Shown here piece after piece: positions 1-12,130 of a stretch of DNA of 64,000 bases. The notes beneath the pieces were generated by a model. The model did no database searches. It was given only the letters and a program-made list of their open reading frames with translations, and was not told the DNA's origin. Each line of letters opens with the position of its first letter. The stretch's first letter is position 1. Position numbers and translations under genes: made by a program. Location: assembly GCA_963277665.1 (NCBI GenBank), contig OY728152.1, positions 1,183,656,357 through 1,183,720,356 on the forward strand. The letters are read 5' to 3'. Source of the stretch: Viscum album (taxonomy: Eukaryota > Streptophyta > Magnoliopsida > Santalales > Viscaceae).

Positions 1-1500
1 CATTTGTATCTCAAATATACACCGAACACCCATGGGGTATTGTCAAAGGGTCCATTTCTCAACGAGATTATCGACGCCGCTGACGGTTCGTCAAACGGAT
101 GTTCGGTCTGAGAGTTATTGGTTTTTCCGTTTCAGGGTCCCTATTAGTTTTTAAGATAAAACCAACCCTACCATACCCTAACATTGTAAAAACCTCATGT
201 GGAGTATTCCAAAATAACAGTCTCTTCAAAAGGAATCCAAAGTAGTTGATGCCACGTCAATCGGACGTCTGGTCCTTAAGTTATAAGAATTTTCGCTCCG
301 AGGGCTCGGTTGGTTTTGGGTTCAACCCAACCTATATGTAAATGAACCTCTCTAAAACCATGATTTTAATATACTGAAATGACCATCAAATTATGAAGAA
401 TCCTACACAACTGACGGTGCGTAGATCAGAAGTCCGTAGCAGATGTTATGGGTGATTAACCGAAAATGGTCAAAAGTGGGGGGTCTGGGACCGGTCCGAC
501 CCGGCCCAACACACCTTGTGTCGAACCGAACAAGGTCGACCCAACCTGGATCTTGGTATGGCCCGGAAGCTGAGGCCCGGACCGCACGGTAGGCCTCCCG
601 GCCCGAGCGGAAGGTGTTTTCATCATTGATGGTATCGATTCGTGGACGTCGTGGTGCATCTGAGGAGAAGGTGTCTTTATTGGCGAGCACCTTCTTCTCC
701 TTTGACACAGAGGAAGAGGAAGGAATATGGCATTCCTCGTGGGCGTCGCCTCACGTTCTTGTCCCGGTTCAAGAAGTGGTAGAAGAAGAAGTTTCTTCTC
801 ATTCTTCGAGACATGGAGTGTTCTTCATCGTGAAAAAATATTCCACCAAGAGTTTATCCCCCAATCCTCTCAAACTTCCACCAACCCACTAAAATTATAG
901 GTTCCCCTATTATTTAATTGTTGACAAGCTTTTCAATATTCAAAAGCTATAATTAAATTAATTCAATAAGTTCTATTCAACAATTTGTGGGTTGTCATAA
1001 TAAATGTGAGGGGGAAGGTGAATAGTTAATGGGGTTCTTGGGTGCTAAAGAGGAGAGTTGAAGAGGTTTGGGCTCGTGTGGGCCCCCACCAACATTATCC
1101 TTCCATGGGAGGTTATGTGGGGTGTGAGACCCACATACAACTCCACATTGGAGGAAAAACCACCGTCAAATAAAAATTATGTACACATAATTATTATTAT
1201 TTTTTTATCGAATCTCCGAAAATTAACTCCTCCTCCCGAACAAATGCAATTGTTGTAAAGGTCTCCTTAAAATAATAATGGAGCTGTGAGTTAATTATTG
1301 TCCTCAAATTTTAATTCCAAGTAACAGTTCAAAATATAGAAAATATTGCACATATGTTTGCTGAACGAACCCGAAAATAACTTCAGAAATTGATTCTGGG
1401 CACACTGGGCATGGGAATTAGGCGCCGTCAGAAACTACAGACTCATAAAATTCCAAAGAATTTATGAAAAAAAATTCCATGAAATTTTTGGCTCTTTACA
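1..1500 (-). repeat. LTR, right-hand 1.5 kb only (LTR A)
   Basis: It ends on the plus strand with GCTCTTTACA at 1491-1500, which is the start (TGTAAAGA...) of the LTR in the element's own orientation, and is followed directly by the polypurine tract. Positions 614-1500 align throughout with 6230-7104 of LTR B. Positions 1-345 hold two units of the 166-bp hairpin repeat seen in all LTRs of this family. It keeps the GGTCCGACCCGGCCC-type block (about 490-600) but then jumps straight to the U3-side part, so most of the GC-rich island of the younger LTRs is missing. Confidence 0.85.
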
Positions 1501-1517
1501 TTAACCCCACTTCAAGG
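1501..1517 (-). other. Polypurine tract of left element (degenerate)
   Basis: The plus strand reads TTAACCCCACTTCAAGG directly after the LTR tip. The minus strand is therefore purine-rich just upstream of the LTR, the position of the plus-strand primer. The younger copies have GAGGTGGGAG here. Confidence 0.6.
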
Positions 1518-1565
1518 ATTTACATCCCCTTAAAGCTACAACAGACACTAGGAAATCCAAAGGGG

Positions 1566-1880
1566 CTACTGAGCACGCATTTGAGCCTCCCGCTCCCATG
1601 AGCACTCAGAAAGGTTCCCGTGCTTCCAGCGAATGCGCACTAGAGGAATAGGCCATCCATGCAGGACCTGCTCCTGTCGTTCCTCGATCTCCACTGGAAC
1701 CTCCATGAATGTCACCCCATCATTGATGTCCAGCTCCACATGGATGATTATGTGGGACGGGTGGTGCACGCATCTCCTCAGCTAAGATATGTGGATGACA
1801 TCGTGCATCAGGTGAAATTGAGTTGGAAGGGCCAGACGGTAAACCACCTTGCCTACTCCGCTAAAGAATTGGAGGAGTGA
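1566..1880 (-). pseudogene. Decayed integrase C-terminus and chromodomain-like tail of pol
   Basis: Read on the minus strand, 1781-1880 gives GKVVYRLALP followed by MHDVIHIS. This is the well-known gypsy motif in which the integrase C-terminal region (GEVAYRLALP ... VHDVFHVS) ends. A stop follows. From 1769 down to 1566 an open stretch continues with EVPVEIEERQEQVLHGW and PLVRIRWKHG, ending SWEREAQMRAQ, the pattern of the polyprotein tail of Tekay/Del-type chromoviruses, which lines up with a group II chromodomain-like module. The integrase zinc-binding domain and catalytic core that should precede it are absent: the sequence upstream goes almost directly into an RNase H tail. It is non-functional. 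The family call is confident; calling the tail a chromodomain is inference. Confidence 0.75.
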
Positions 1881-1960
1881 CTGAAGGAGACTATAGATAG
1901 GCTTCACCATCTCTATCCACAAAGGATTTATGTAAGGCAACTAGCTACTCTGTCACCTCT

Positions 1961-2100
1961 CCTAACAGCTGAATACCAGTTCTCCTTCTTAGAGGATCTG
2001 CTAATACATTCCCCTTCCCAGGAGTATAGACTATCACGAAGCCATAGACATGGAGATGCTCAAGCCATCATCATTGCCTCATGTTCATATCCTTCTGAAA
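1961..2100 (-). pseudogene. RNase H C-terminal remnant of gypsy pol
   Basis: The minus strand from 2100 reads FQKDMNMRQ, two stops, then WLEHLHVYGF and YTPGKGNVLADPLRRRTG. Gypsy polyproteins have the well-known sequence TQKDLNMRQRRWLE...YHPGKANVVADALSRK at the end of RNase H. The match covers all conserved anchors (QKD, NMRQ, WLE, PGK-NV-AD-L-R). The two stops (TGA TGA) sit exactly where the family has two arginines, which fits CGA to TGA changes at methylated CpG. The integrase tail follows about 80 bp downstream, so nearly the whole integrase is deleted. This remnant was not found in the two tandem internal regions. Confidence 0.75.
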
Positions 2101-2274
2101 GAAGACACACCAGAGATTATTGGGATTAGATTAAATCATAAACTGTTTTCTCAACGAACAATGGGTGAGACTAGCCAATTGTAAGAACTCGACTTCACCC
2201 ATCTTCGCCTTCATTTTACAAGAGCTGCTAAGATTTATCCTTTGCTGAAAAGTTATATATGCTCTCATCCCCTG

Positions 2275-2478
2275 GATGTACCATGTCCTTTTCATAATAT
2301 ATTCAATCCTAACATGAATGATACTAATTCATGTCATGGATGACGTTGTAAGGCCTCGATGCTACTACCAAGTGATCCAATCGTTACTCTCACCTCCAAG
2401 GGTTGATTCACACTGTCAGCATCAGTGTGTCGTTACTGGGTCTCCTCTAGTAGAAATATCAAAATTGAGGGTCAAGTA
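2275..2478 (-). repeat. Internal-region segment also present (twice) in the tandem copies
   Basis: A non-coding stretch containing GACGTTGTAAGGCCTCGATG and GGTCTCCTCTAGTAGAAAT. It aligns with 21240-21465 and 28060-28290 and, more weakly, with 20560-20790 and 27380-27605. Its function is unknown. I see no recognisable domain in any frame. Confidence 0.6.
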
Positions 2479-2919
2479 AATAGTTTAAACTGAAACCTCT
2501 TAGTACACAAAAACGAAGGAACGAAAATTTCACAAGTACAAGTGTCTTTTATTATCGCAGCTCAAGGTACAAAGACACAAAGAATCCACAGACAACAACA
2601 TTAACATATCAAAAATCATCATGAACAAAGGCCTCTATGCATGGAACTAGTCCTGATCCTATCAATCTGCTTCTGGAACCCCATAGTAGTAAACTTCAAC
2701 TGCCTAAAGCTGTGCTCTCCCCTGTACACCTATTCCCTGTGGTCTGGGTGCACCTCATGGTGGTGGTGGTGGTAACAGCTCGAAGCGTCATCTACCACCA
2801 GCTGCACGACCAACTCCTCTTCCACGGTTGCCTCCTCCTTGCGGTCCATCATGATCAAAACTCTACCTCTGCCTGGGAGGTACTTCATCTATCTGTTGAT
2901 TTCATGAGCGGTAGGTCAG

Positions 2920-3825
2920 ACAGGCATAAGACATGTGACCTTATCCACCAAATGAGTAACACAGCCTGGCAGGTCTTGCTCTGTCTCCACCCTAGGTGCC
3001 CCACACTACAGACCCTGAGTCGTGCTTTTGACCACCTGTTGGTATGGTCCTCTTGAACCTTTATGTCATATGTATACTGCCAGCCGTAGAAGACTCTGCT
3101 AGATGCTAGCTAGTGGTGAGTCCTGCTGCTGGTGATTGCAGATCAAGGAATTTCTCCACTCAAGGGGCTCGCTCCAACACCACTGTCTACATCGGGATGA
3201 TGTGGGAGACAACTGAAGCTATAATATCATTCCTGAGTCCCTTCTAAAAGGTCCGGTCCTTGAATAAAGGGTCTCGTACCATATCAGTGGAGTAGCGCAA
3301 GCGGTCATTGAAATTCACTGAGTATTGTGCCATCGTCATGCTACAATGTTGTAGATGCAGAAGCTCCTGTATCTGCACGGCATGAACGGTGGATGGTACA
3401 AACTCTGCCTGGAACGGGCTCCCAAAGTCTGCCCATAGAAGTGTCGCCTCGTCATGCATCTGGAGCATCAAGCTCCACCATCTTCCTGCTACTGCGTGAA
3501 GGAGGCTGTCATTAAGGATCCCCATGAAGTATGCTAGTGTTCCCACTAGCCTAAAAACACTCAACACAACCTCCATCCAATCATCAGCCACATGTGGGTC
3601 CATCACTCCCAAGATTCTCGGTGTCCTCTGGCGTTGGAACTCGTGAAATGCGGTCAAGTGGCGTGCATCGTCTACTGCTGGGGTTGGTGGAATCGGTGGA
3701 CCAACGGGTGGTTGTACCGTTGGTGCCTCAACTGGATGAGGGCCCTATACTAGTGGCTCATCACTCAGTGGCCTGTTAGTATGTACAACTCTCCAGGCTC
3801 TAGCTAGTTGTTCGTAGGGAGGAAT
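2920..3825 (-). pseudogene. gag: Degenerate gypsy gag (capsid region plus damaged zinc knuckle)
   Basis: Gag would form the retrotransposon particle. The minus strand from 3657 to 3244 is open and carries a Retrotrans_gag-type capsid domain: EFQRQRTPRILG, DPHVADDWMEVV, AGRWWSLM, FGSPFQAEFVP, QELLHLQ, SMTMAQYSVNFNDRLRYS. The order and the paired tryptophans are typical. Upstream the frame continues from near 3825 (PPYEQLARAWR), but the likely start codon has become ATT. The zinc knuckle at 2920-2961 reads CYS-F-GG-stop-GH...AC: the second cysteine is Phe and a stop interrupts it. The capsid domain is full length here, unlike in the tandem copies. It is broken by stops and cannot encode a complete Gag. 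Confidence 0.85.
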
Positions 3826-4101
3826 CCTAAAAGAAACAGATGCGACACGGCCAAAGACTTTACTTGGTGAGCTGAACTGATTTGAGATGACTTAAATGGA
3901 AAACATTTAAAACACACACGCAATGAGTGTTATCGGGGACAGAGTCGGAAGTCAGAAGTCAGTATCCTGGTGTATGGATACGTTGGCCTCCATCCCCAAC
4001 ACAGGAATCCCTGAACTGAAAACCAAACATAGTACCCTTAACACTATTTCTTCACAAAAAGAAAATATTAGATTCCTAAGATCTGTGGAAGAACCGACAT
4101 C

Positions 4102-4112
4102 CTCTGATACCA
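4102..4112 (-). other. Primer-binding site, initiator tRNA-Met type
   Basis: The plus strand is CTCTGATACCA, so the element strand reads TGGTATCAGAG, the standard plant iMet primer-binding site. It lies 3 bp from the LTR edge at 4116. Confidence 0.85.
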
Positions 4113-4115
4113 ATT

Positions 4116-7104
4116 TTTCAAGGCCCGTCCCCTAGGGCCCGAATCGTGACTACCCCAATCTCGCCTTCCATAGGATAGGGGCTGGCGACTAGCACCAAAG
4201 GCATAATTCTCTGGAACTGGGAAGGCATTGCCTTTAGAAAACGTAATCACACACAACCAGAGTAAAAGAAGAATAAAAAACTATTAAATGTTGTATAACA
4301 TGTGTGATGAATGTACAAAGTGGCCTAAAATACAATCCCAACAAAAATATACAGCTACAAATGAAGAAAGTAAAACTGAAAAATACAAATAGCTGAAAGG
4401 TGGATGCAGTTCTGGGATCATCCTCCAGGGTTCCTACATGAAGGATTGGTATAGATAGCCTCCTCATCACTACTCGTCCATCAAACTCCTCCATGTACCG
4501 ATACGTCATAAGGTCCTCCTCCGGGTATTGTCCAGTCCTGGTGATCTCATCCTCCATCAGCGTTGTCTGTCGTCTACCTCAACACAATGACGTGCGGGCA
4601 TAACCGGTGCAGTGGTGAGTATAACGATACTAAATCGGGACCCTGAGACACTCAAGGTCTCACAAAATCCAACAAGGATATACCAAAAAGTAGGATTACA
4701 ACGAATAACCATTTCTCAGGTATATTCCCATACATATGCCTAAGTTATCATGTAACCTATCTCAATCACGAGTAATACACAAAGGTCATTGATTCCGCTC
4801 AAAATATGATTTTATTCAAGATCTAGAAACCATAGATGTTGGAGAACTTATCCTCTATAGAGCAGAGTAGTCATGTCGCAACTCTGAGGTGCTACTCACT
4901 ATCCTTAGACTTCTGAGGTGCTCCTCCTATCGAGTACCGCAGGTATTCCCCCTCAAACAGTTGTTCTTCAAACCATGGGTCTGCCGCCTCACACAGTAGC
5001 ACTCCCCCTAATAGCCTACAGAGGTACTCTTCCTATTGAGTACGACAGGTCTTCCACCTCACATAGTAGTGCTCCTCCTCCATGGGTCTTCCACCTCAAA
5101 CAATAGTGCTCCCCACTAGGCTAGTCAAGTCATTCCGAAAAAAAACCCAGACAAGCAATCCTCAGGTCTCAACCAGCTACTAGGTCTTCGTACTCCATAT
5201 GCTCGTCTCCAGGAGGATCCGCTCCACAAGCTACCAGTCGATACTCCTAGATCCACGAATTCTCAGGTGGAAGTTTCTCAAAGGACCTCCACGACATAGG
5301 GGTCTCAACGGAATAGACGTCTCATCAATCGAATGCTCTGTCTGTGAGTTATTAGACTTTTTGTCCCGGGGCCCAGTTGGTTTCGTGTATGAACCAACCC
5401 GACCGTATCTAAACTGTACACCAAACTCCCAAGGGGTATACTCAATGGTACCATTTCTCAATGATATTATCAATTTCATCGACGGTTCGTCAAATGGACG
5501 TCTGGTCTGAGAGTTATTGGCTTTTCCGTTCCAGGGGGCCGGTTGGTTTTTAAGATAAAACCAACCTGACCGTACTCCAACTATGTCCAAACATCAAGTG
5601 GAGTATGCCAAAAGAACCGACTATTCAAATGGAATCCAACGTTGTTGACGACATGTCAATCAGACGTTCTGTCATTATGTTATAAGCATTTCCGCTCCGA
5701 GGGCCTGGATTGTTTTGGGTTCTAACCAACCCGGCCATATACAAACATCGCCAAATCCATGAGTGTAATATACCAAAATGGAACTAAGTTTCCCTCCCAA
5801 ATCCCACGCGGCGTGGGATCCGCTCCACAGCCACCACGGCTGGTGATGCGGCGGTCTTGCACTGGCGGTGCTCTAGGATGTCGCCACATCCGGTTGACGG
5901 CGCAGCTGCGCTGGCGACCTGCGCCGCCACGATATTCTGTGGGCCATCGGAGTCATTCTGGTGGTCCATTTTAGCTTCCCTCTGCACCTACGGCCTCCTC
6001 CGGTCCCACTCTAAACTGCGACACCGTCAAATAAACGTTTCCCTTCTGTTCATCCATTGCCAACCGTTACGCGCATCAAGAACAAGTTAGCGGTTTCTCT
6101 GGACTTGTTCGTTATCCCATACCCACCGTGTTAGTGGTTCAAATAATCACCCAACAAATAAACTCCCATGTTCGAGGTTATAAATCACATATATGAAACT
6201 ATACAATATCCCCTACCTTTATTCAAGGTGTGTTCGTCATTGAAGGTGTTGATTTGATGACGTCGGGGTGCGTCTGAGGAGAAGGCGGCGTTGTTGGTGA
6301 GAGGCATCTTCTCCTTTGACATGGAGGAAGAGAAAGGAATATGGTGTTCCTCATGGGTGTCACCTCACATTCTTGTCCCATTTTAAGAAATGGAAGAAGA
6401 AGAAGTTGCTTCTCGTTCTTCGAGACGTGGAGTGTTCTTCATTGTGGAAAAATAATCCACCAAGAGTTCTTCCCCCAATCCTATAAATGTTCAACTAACC
6501 CACTAAAATAATAGGTTCCCCTATTATTTAATTGTTGGAATGCTTTTTAAAATTCAAAATCTAGAATTAAATTAATTGAATTAGGTCCATTCATTAATTT
6601 GTGGGTCGGCATAATAAATGTGAGGGGGAACGTGAAGAGTTAATGGGGTTCTTTGGTGTTAAAGAGGAGAGTTGAAGAGGTTAGGGCTCGTGTGGGCCCC
6701 ACCACCATTATCCTCCCATGGGAGGTTATTTGAGGTGATGTCCCCACATCCAACTCCTCTATGGCGTAAAAACCACCAAAAAATAAAAATTATGTACACA
6801 AAATTTATTTTTTATTTTTTAATGAATCATCAAAAATTTATTTCTCCTCCCGAATGCAGTAAAGATCTCATTAATCAAATACCAGTGCTGCGAGTTCATT
6901 GGTGTCCTCAGATTTCTATTGTTATAACCGGATCAAAAAATAGAAAAACCTGAACATATGTTTACTGAACGTACCCGAACAAAACATCATAAAATGATTC
7001 CAGGCACACCGGGCCTCGAAATCAGGCACCATCAGAATCTGCGGACTTGTATAATTCAAAAGAATTTAAGACAAAACTGTCTTTGAAATTTCTGGGTCTT
7101 TACA
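4116..7104 (-). repeat. LTR B (2989 bp) of the left element
   Basis: Its left edge TTTCAAGGCCCGTCCCC aligns with TGTCACGACCCGTCCCC of the younger LTRs, and its right edge is GGGTCTTTACA at 7094-7104. It contains the short sub-repeat field (about 4900-5130) and three units of the 166-bp hairpin repeat (GGCCCAGTTGG-type anchors near 5371, 5537, 5702). It is about 1 kb shorter than the tandem-copy LTRs. Between about 5785 and 6215 it holds a reduced version of the GC-rich island and lacks the GGGCCCGGACCGACCCGG block that LTR A keeps. Confidence 0.85.
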
Positions 7105-9360
7105 TTGGCTCAAATTATTGAATAATATTTGTACTCACAGTTAGGCTTTGGAAACACCATGAAGAATAATTATTCTTTCCGTTCCACCAACAACTACACT
7201 GCAATCCCCGATAAGATTTCCAGGACATAACACATTTCAAACTCACTTTAACCAAACCCAATATTTCACTGAGACAAGGGCATAGAAAATTCACAAACAT
7301 CACAACATATTTCTTCGGGTGAGAAACCATAGAAGTAAAGAACATTTATTCTCACCTTCCTCAAAAATGGAATATTATGATGTTTTTCAATGGGAGACAT
7401 TCTACCTACATAAGAGAGACATGAAAAAGATTCCACGACTATCACCTTTGTGTTCAATCGACCATATTACATCACAATGTGTCACTGAATTGGACCATGG
7501 CGACTGATATAAACAATTCATTGATTGGGACCTTAAACAACATCGAAAAACATCATACAATTCTAGAAAGTGGCCACAATATCCTCTCATGACCACATTT
7601 CCCACACTAGTAGTTTAACGTGAACTCCTTCATCTAAGAGACTATGATGGACAAGGAGGTCCTCATAGACACCATTTTGATTCTCATCCATGCTATCAAC
7701 CCCATACCACTTCCACCTTTAGAAAATAAGGAAACCTATGTAGAAAATGACTCATTAGACATTCCATGATCACTCTCCCGCTACAGGAGGATACAAAATA
7801 ACAAAGAAATTAATGTTTATAGACTAATTCTAAAAATCTCAAGAAATTTATTCCTTATATTGAACAACTGGATGGTCCTCAATTGGAGAAACAATCTGGG
7901 TTTCACTTCATTTGTGCACTAAACAATAATGGGGATTAACTTATCCAACGATTGAACCCAAGGACCCAACCAAGATGGTCCCTTGGTGAAGTTATGCCAC
8001 AAACCAGATGAAAACACATTAGTGGAACCACTGTAATGGTGGCCCAAAACATTTCTTAAAAGAGACCACTAATTGTCCCTTCAACACAGATTAATGACGA
8101 TACACAAACCAAAAACATTGTTCAAACAAGAGGGGTTCTTGGACTCAAAACATCCCACAACATTATCATTTTCTAAAAAAAATACACACCATCCCAAACG
8201 TGTCATCAATACATCATGTTTTTCCATTAAAATCATATTTTTGAATATAACCAGTTCAGCCGTTAGCGTATCCACCAATGGTACCCCATTGACCTCATAC
8301 ATGCATGTTTCTAGGCCACACCAGGCACCCTCCACATATCCATCCCGAAACTCATCTAGTCATTCCATTAACTATCCATCATCCCATATAACCTCATGCA
8401 TGTGGTCTCTCACGAAAATACAAAAGGTTTAAATAAAAAATCATTCAAATTTTGAAAACCAAAATTTTCAACCCATACTTCTTTTTTCTCAAGACCGCTA
8501 ACCAACAAATCGAACCCAAATTACCGGATAAAATAATTTTTTTCAGAAAGGTACAATCATTTCAATGAAAACTCACATTCATGTTATTTACATTAATTTC
8601 AAATCATATCATCCAATTAAAACACTTTTCAATAGTTTAGAAAACTCTATTGGAAAAAAAATTTCACAACCTACATTGACATAGTTCGTGCTTTCAAAAT
8701 TGGTGAAACCACATCATTTTCCATTATAATACAATTCTAAAAATTCAGTTCTCCATTTTGAATGATCTAACCACTCCATATTTATTAGATAATCATTTCA
8801 CAAAAATATTATGCTTCTTAAAACCAAGTCACTTTATAACCAAGTTTCCATGATTTCAAAAATAATGAACAGAAGACAATGAAAGATAAAACTATATTCA
8901 GTGGGTGACTTGGACATATGGTTGGCGGTCATATGCCAAAAAATTCACTGTCACATAGAGTGTTGTAGGGAAATATCCCTAGATCTATATAGTTTACTAT
9001 ACTCTACGAGCTGACAGAGGCCATTAACCCAACTCTGTTTTCATTTCCAGTAATCATCATCAAACAGTGAAAACCAATGGTCTCAGATAAGTCTCGACTT
9101 CTCTGAGCGACTTGAATCCCTTCATGAGGTGTGGTGATCAACCAAACTACTATTAACAAGAATCCTAGTCCTGAAAATCCTAACTCCATAATATCAAGAC
9201 TATTCCCAAAATAATATGACCCAATGAGAGGGAAACTCATTTGAAACCATTTTACCATGAACCTGATCTGTTCGCCACCAAAACCATCCCCAAACCCATC
9301 CCGTGATATGGTCTGAAGGGGGTTCTTGATTTCTATGGTTAGGCACAGTGACCAGGTATT
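7105..9360. other. No recognisable gene; moderately AT-rich decayed sequence
   Basis: No intact gene is visible. The minus strand has short gene-like stretches, for example the open run 8335-8081 (EGAWCGLETCMYEVNGVPLV) and 9258-9004, and a stretch near 7620-7680 reading DENQNGVYEDLLV, but stops separate them and I cannot assign any to a family. Decayed retrotransposon coding sequence is the most likely source, but this is a guess. Confidence 0.4.
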
Positions 9361-12130
9361 ATAAAATTAGATTTGGGAACAATGTACCCGAGTGTGTAAT
9401 TTTAAAACAACAAATGAATCCAATAAAATGAATCTAGATTTTTCAGATCAGATAATCATTTACAAAAATTCATAACTGAATTACATATTATAAAACAACT
9501 CAAAAATACTATAAAAAGGGTACATAAACAAAAACAAACATCCCTAGAACCCTCAGGGAAAGTGGCACCTCCTTCTAGCCACCTCTAAAAGACTTCCCCA
9601 CCAAGGACCAACTAGAAACATGAACTACTGTAACTAAAAAATGTACCCAACCTGCGACATAAAAAATATCCACGTCTACTTACACCCAAGGGTGTAAGTA
9701 GGGTGTGATCCAATTTCTAGTAGGATTCCACCACTAAAAGATTCCATGTGATAAATATTCAAAGATTAAAATCATTCAAGATTTCAAAATCATGTAATTT
9801 CTAGTTACAATTCCTAAAAGATACAACTAAAAAAATTGTTTTTTAGTGATATAATTTAATGAATTAACACTTTTAAAATAAATTCCAAATATACTGAATT
9901 TTCCAGCCAAATATACTATATGAAAACAGTATGTATAATGTTTTTAATGAACACAAGAAATAGGAAATAACTCCTAGGCACTAGCTCGTTGTTTGTCCCA
10001 GGTACCTCGTATCTCGGTGAGAGTAACCATCACAAATATTTGTTCTCATGCACGAGCCACTACTATGTAATATACACATAACCTAGTGGTCCCCAATAAT
10101 CATCATCATAGTTTAGATAGAGTTGTAAATCGTTCTAATTGAAATTGTGGCAAAACCCCACAGATTCACAAGCATACTAGTACATGTCCACCCACCTAGA
10201 TACCCGTGTTTTCCCATTGTGCTCAAAAAGTTCAAAAAGTCAGGAAATATGTTTTGCACCTAAAAATATCATTATCTCTTCAAAAATTCACCAAAAATCT
10301 CATATGTATACCACTCAAGTAAGAAAATTCAACTTTTCATTCAAATTGATTTGTAATATGACTCACACCAAAATATCCCACCACACTTTTCACATTTCTT
10401 TAACACTTCCACAAATCCATTAAAAATTTTCATAAAACCATTCCAATATATTACATCTCAAATAATAACCCACTCACCTGATACATAATACCATTTTCAA
10501 AACTAAAATCCATCTTTGAAATCACACCCACAAAAAATATCCCACATCTCATTCACATCTCTTGCTCACTTTAGAAAATCCATCAAACATTTTTATAAAA
10601 AATCTACAAGATGGAACACAACACCAAACATCACATTTCACCTTTAAAATGTACAATTATGAAATAAAAAATCTCCAAAACATTTTTCCAATATGTTTTC
10701 TCCTATTATATAAATCATTAATTCATTTAAATCGACCATAAAACAATTCAAAAGAGTATACCCAAACTTTTCTCAGAAAACCCATTTCAGAACCATATTT
10801 CCGGACAAAACCACACCAAAACACTACCAATGTAGAATCAAAAGCTATATCATCATTTATAAATCCACATTAAAGTTTTATAAACTCACCTAGAATAATA
10901 CAATGAAATATACAAATGAAAACACCAATTTTCTTAATATAAAATCATGATGTATAACAATGTATTACATAAAAAAGTATTCCAAAAACCCCCATCCAAG
11001 GCCCACATGAAACAAAGGAATTAACAAAACAGAATTTTTATCCACTTTCAACAACTAATAGACCTGTTTCATATTTGATAAAACTACACCAAAAGATACC
11101 ACATGTGTTGAATTCAAAATGTTCACGACATCCGAAAAATGAAATTATAAAATTAAATGCTTAACCAAATCCCTTAAAAATGTTATTCATACCGCACAAT
11201 GCATATGTGGAACATGAAAAACTAGTAAAACAAGAAAACTAACTCATCAAGGAATGGTTAACCATGGAATCACCTAATTAATTCTGTGAATCCCTCAAAA
11301 CATGGTGGAAAACATCAACCGCACCACCGCCACACCAAATGGAAGTTAAATCCAGCCGTAGACCACAATATTTGACCAAAAAGACACCAAATAAAACCCT
11401 AGGTTCAGAACTTAACTTATGGAAATTTTAGTACATAATGAATGATGGGGGAAATCCTAAGGGAAGAGGAAGAATCGAAGAAGAAATCCATTAACTTGAA
11501 AAATATTGAATAAATCACCCAAAATACAGCAATATCTGAATTTGAAAATAATGAACCATTCATGAGAGATTTTAACAAGGTTGAATATATCATTTAAGAA
11601 ATATAATGGAAGTAAAGGGGTAAGAAATGAATGTGTTATGAAATAATCAATTTTCCTCTTAAAATATGATAGATTCAAGAAATTTGGAGAAGTTTTATAA
11701 AAATTAACGAAGCAAATGATCTCTCAAGAGGATGAAGAGAGCAGGGGAGCGCGCCTTTTGTATGTGGTCTCGGGGGAGATTTTTAATAACAGAATAAATG
11801 TAAATATTAAAGGATATATTAAATAATTAAAAAATATTTTTAATGCATTAAATGGGATTTTGGGGAGACCCAATACCTTAAATAAAAACTCATTTCCACC
11901 ATGATTATGGATTCATAAATTGTCAAAATTAATATGGTGTTGTTAATAGGTTAGGGGATGAAAATTTAGAATTGGAATGGATGAAAAGTGTAGAATAGTG
12001 AAAGAGTTATAAAAGAATCATAAATTATATTTAAATCTGGAATTGAGCTCACGGTTTGGCCCAATTCATGAAAACCCACCCATTCCTCCATAAAAGCTTA
12101 GGAAACCCCAAAAACATAGCAGGAATAGAA
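9361..12130. other. AT-rich sequence without genes; possibly an old LTR-like block
   Basis: It has a base composition different from the flank further right, with more C on the plus strand and runs such as CACACCAAAACACTACC. It also holds patches of higher complexity (9960-10200, 11700-11780, 12050-12120). Edges, target-site duplication and primer-binding site could not be found, so an LTR origin is only possible. Confidence 0.3.

Larger units (their letters stand above)
1..7104 (-). mobile_element. Old non-autonomous Ty3/gypsy element (left copy, cut by window start)
   Basis: Two related LTR sequences bound an internal region that reads on the minus strand: primer-binding site next to the right LTR, then gag, an RNase H tail, an integrase C-terminal tail, and a polypurine tract next to the left LTR. 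The left LTR is cut by the window start, so no target-site duplication can be checked; the base run after the right LTR is TTGGC (7105-7109). The internal region is only 2615 bp, far below the roughly 5 kb of an autonomous gypsy element, and I find no protease, reverse transcriptase or integrase core. Both LTRs match those of the tandem element at 15889-33574 in ends and sub-repeats, but they are more diverged. It is clearly an old deleted copy. Chromovirus (Tekay/Del-like) membership is inferred from the ends and the polyprotein tail. Confidence 0.85.

Noticed and set aside
2637..3056. Plus-strand open frame of 139 codons opposite the left gag
   Set aside because: It lies antisense to the recognisable gag linker and zinc-knuckle region and shows no protein family.
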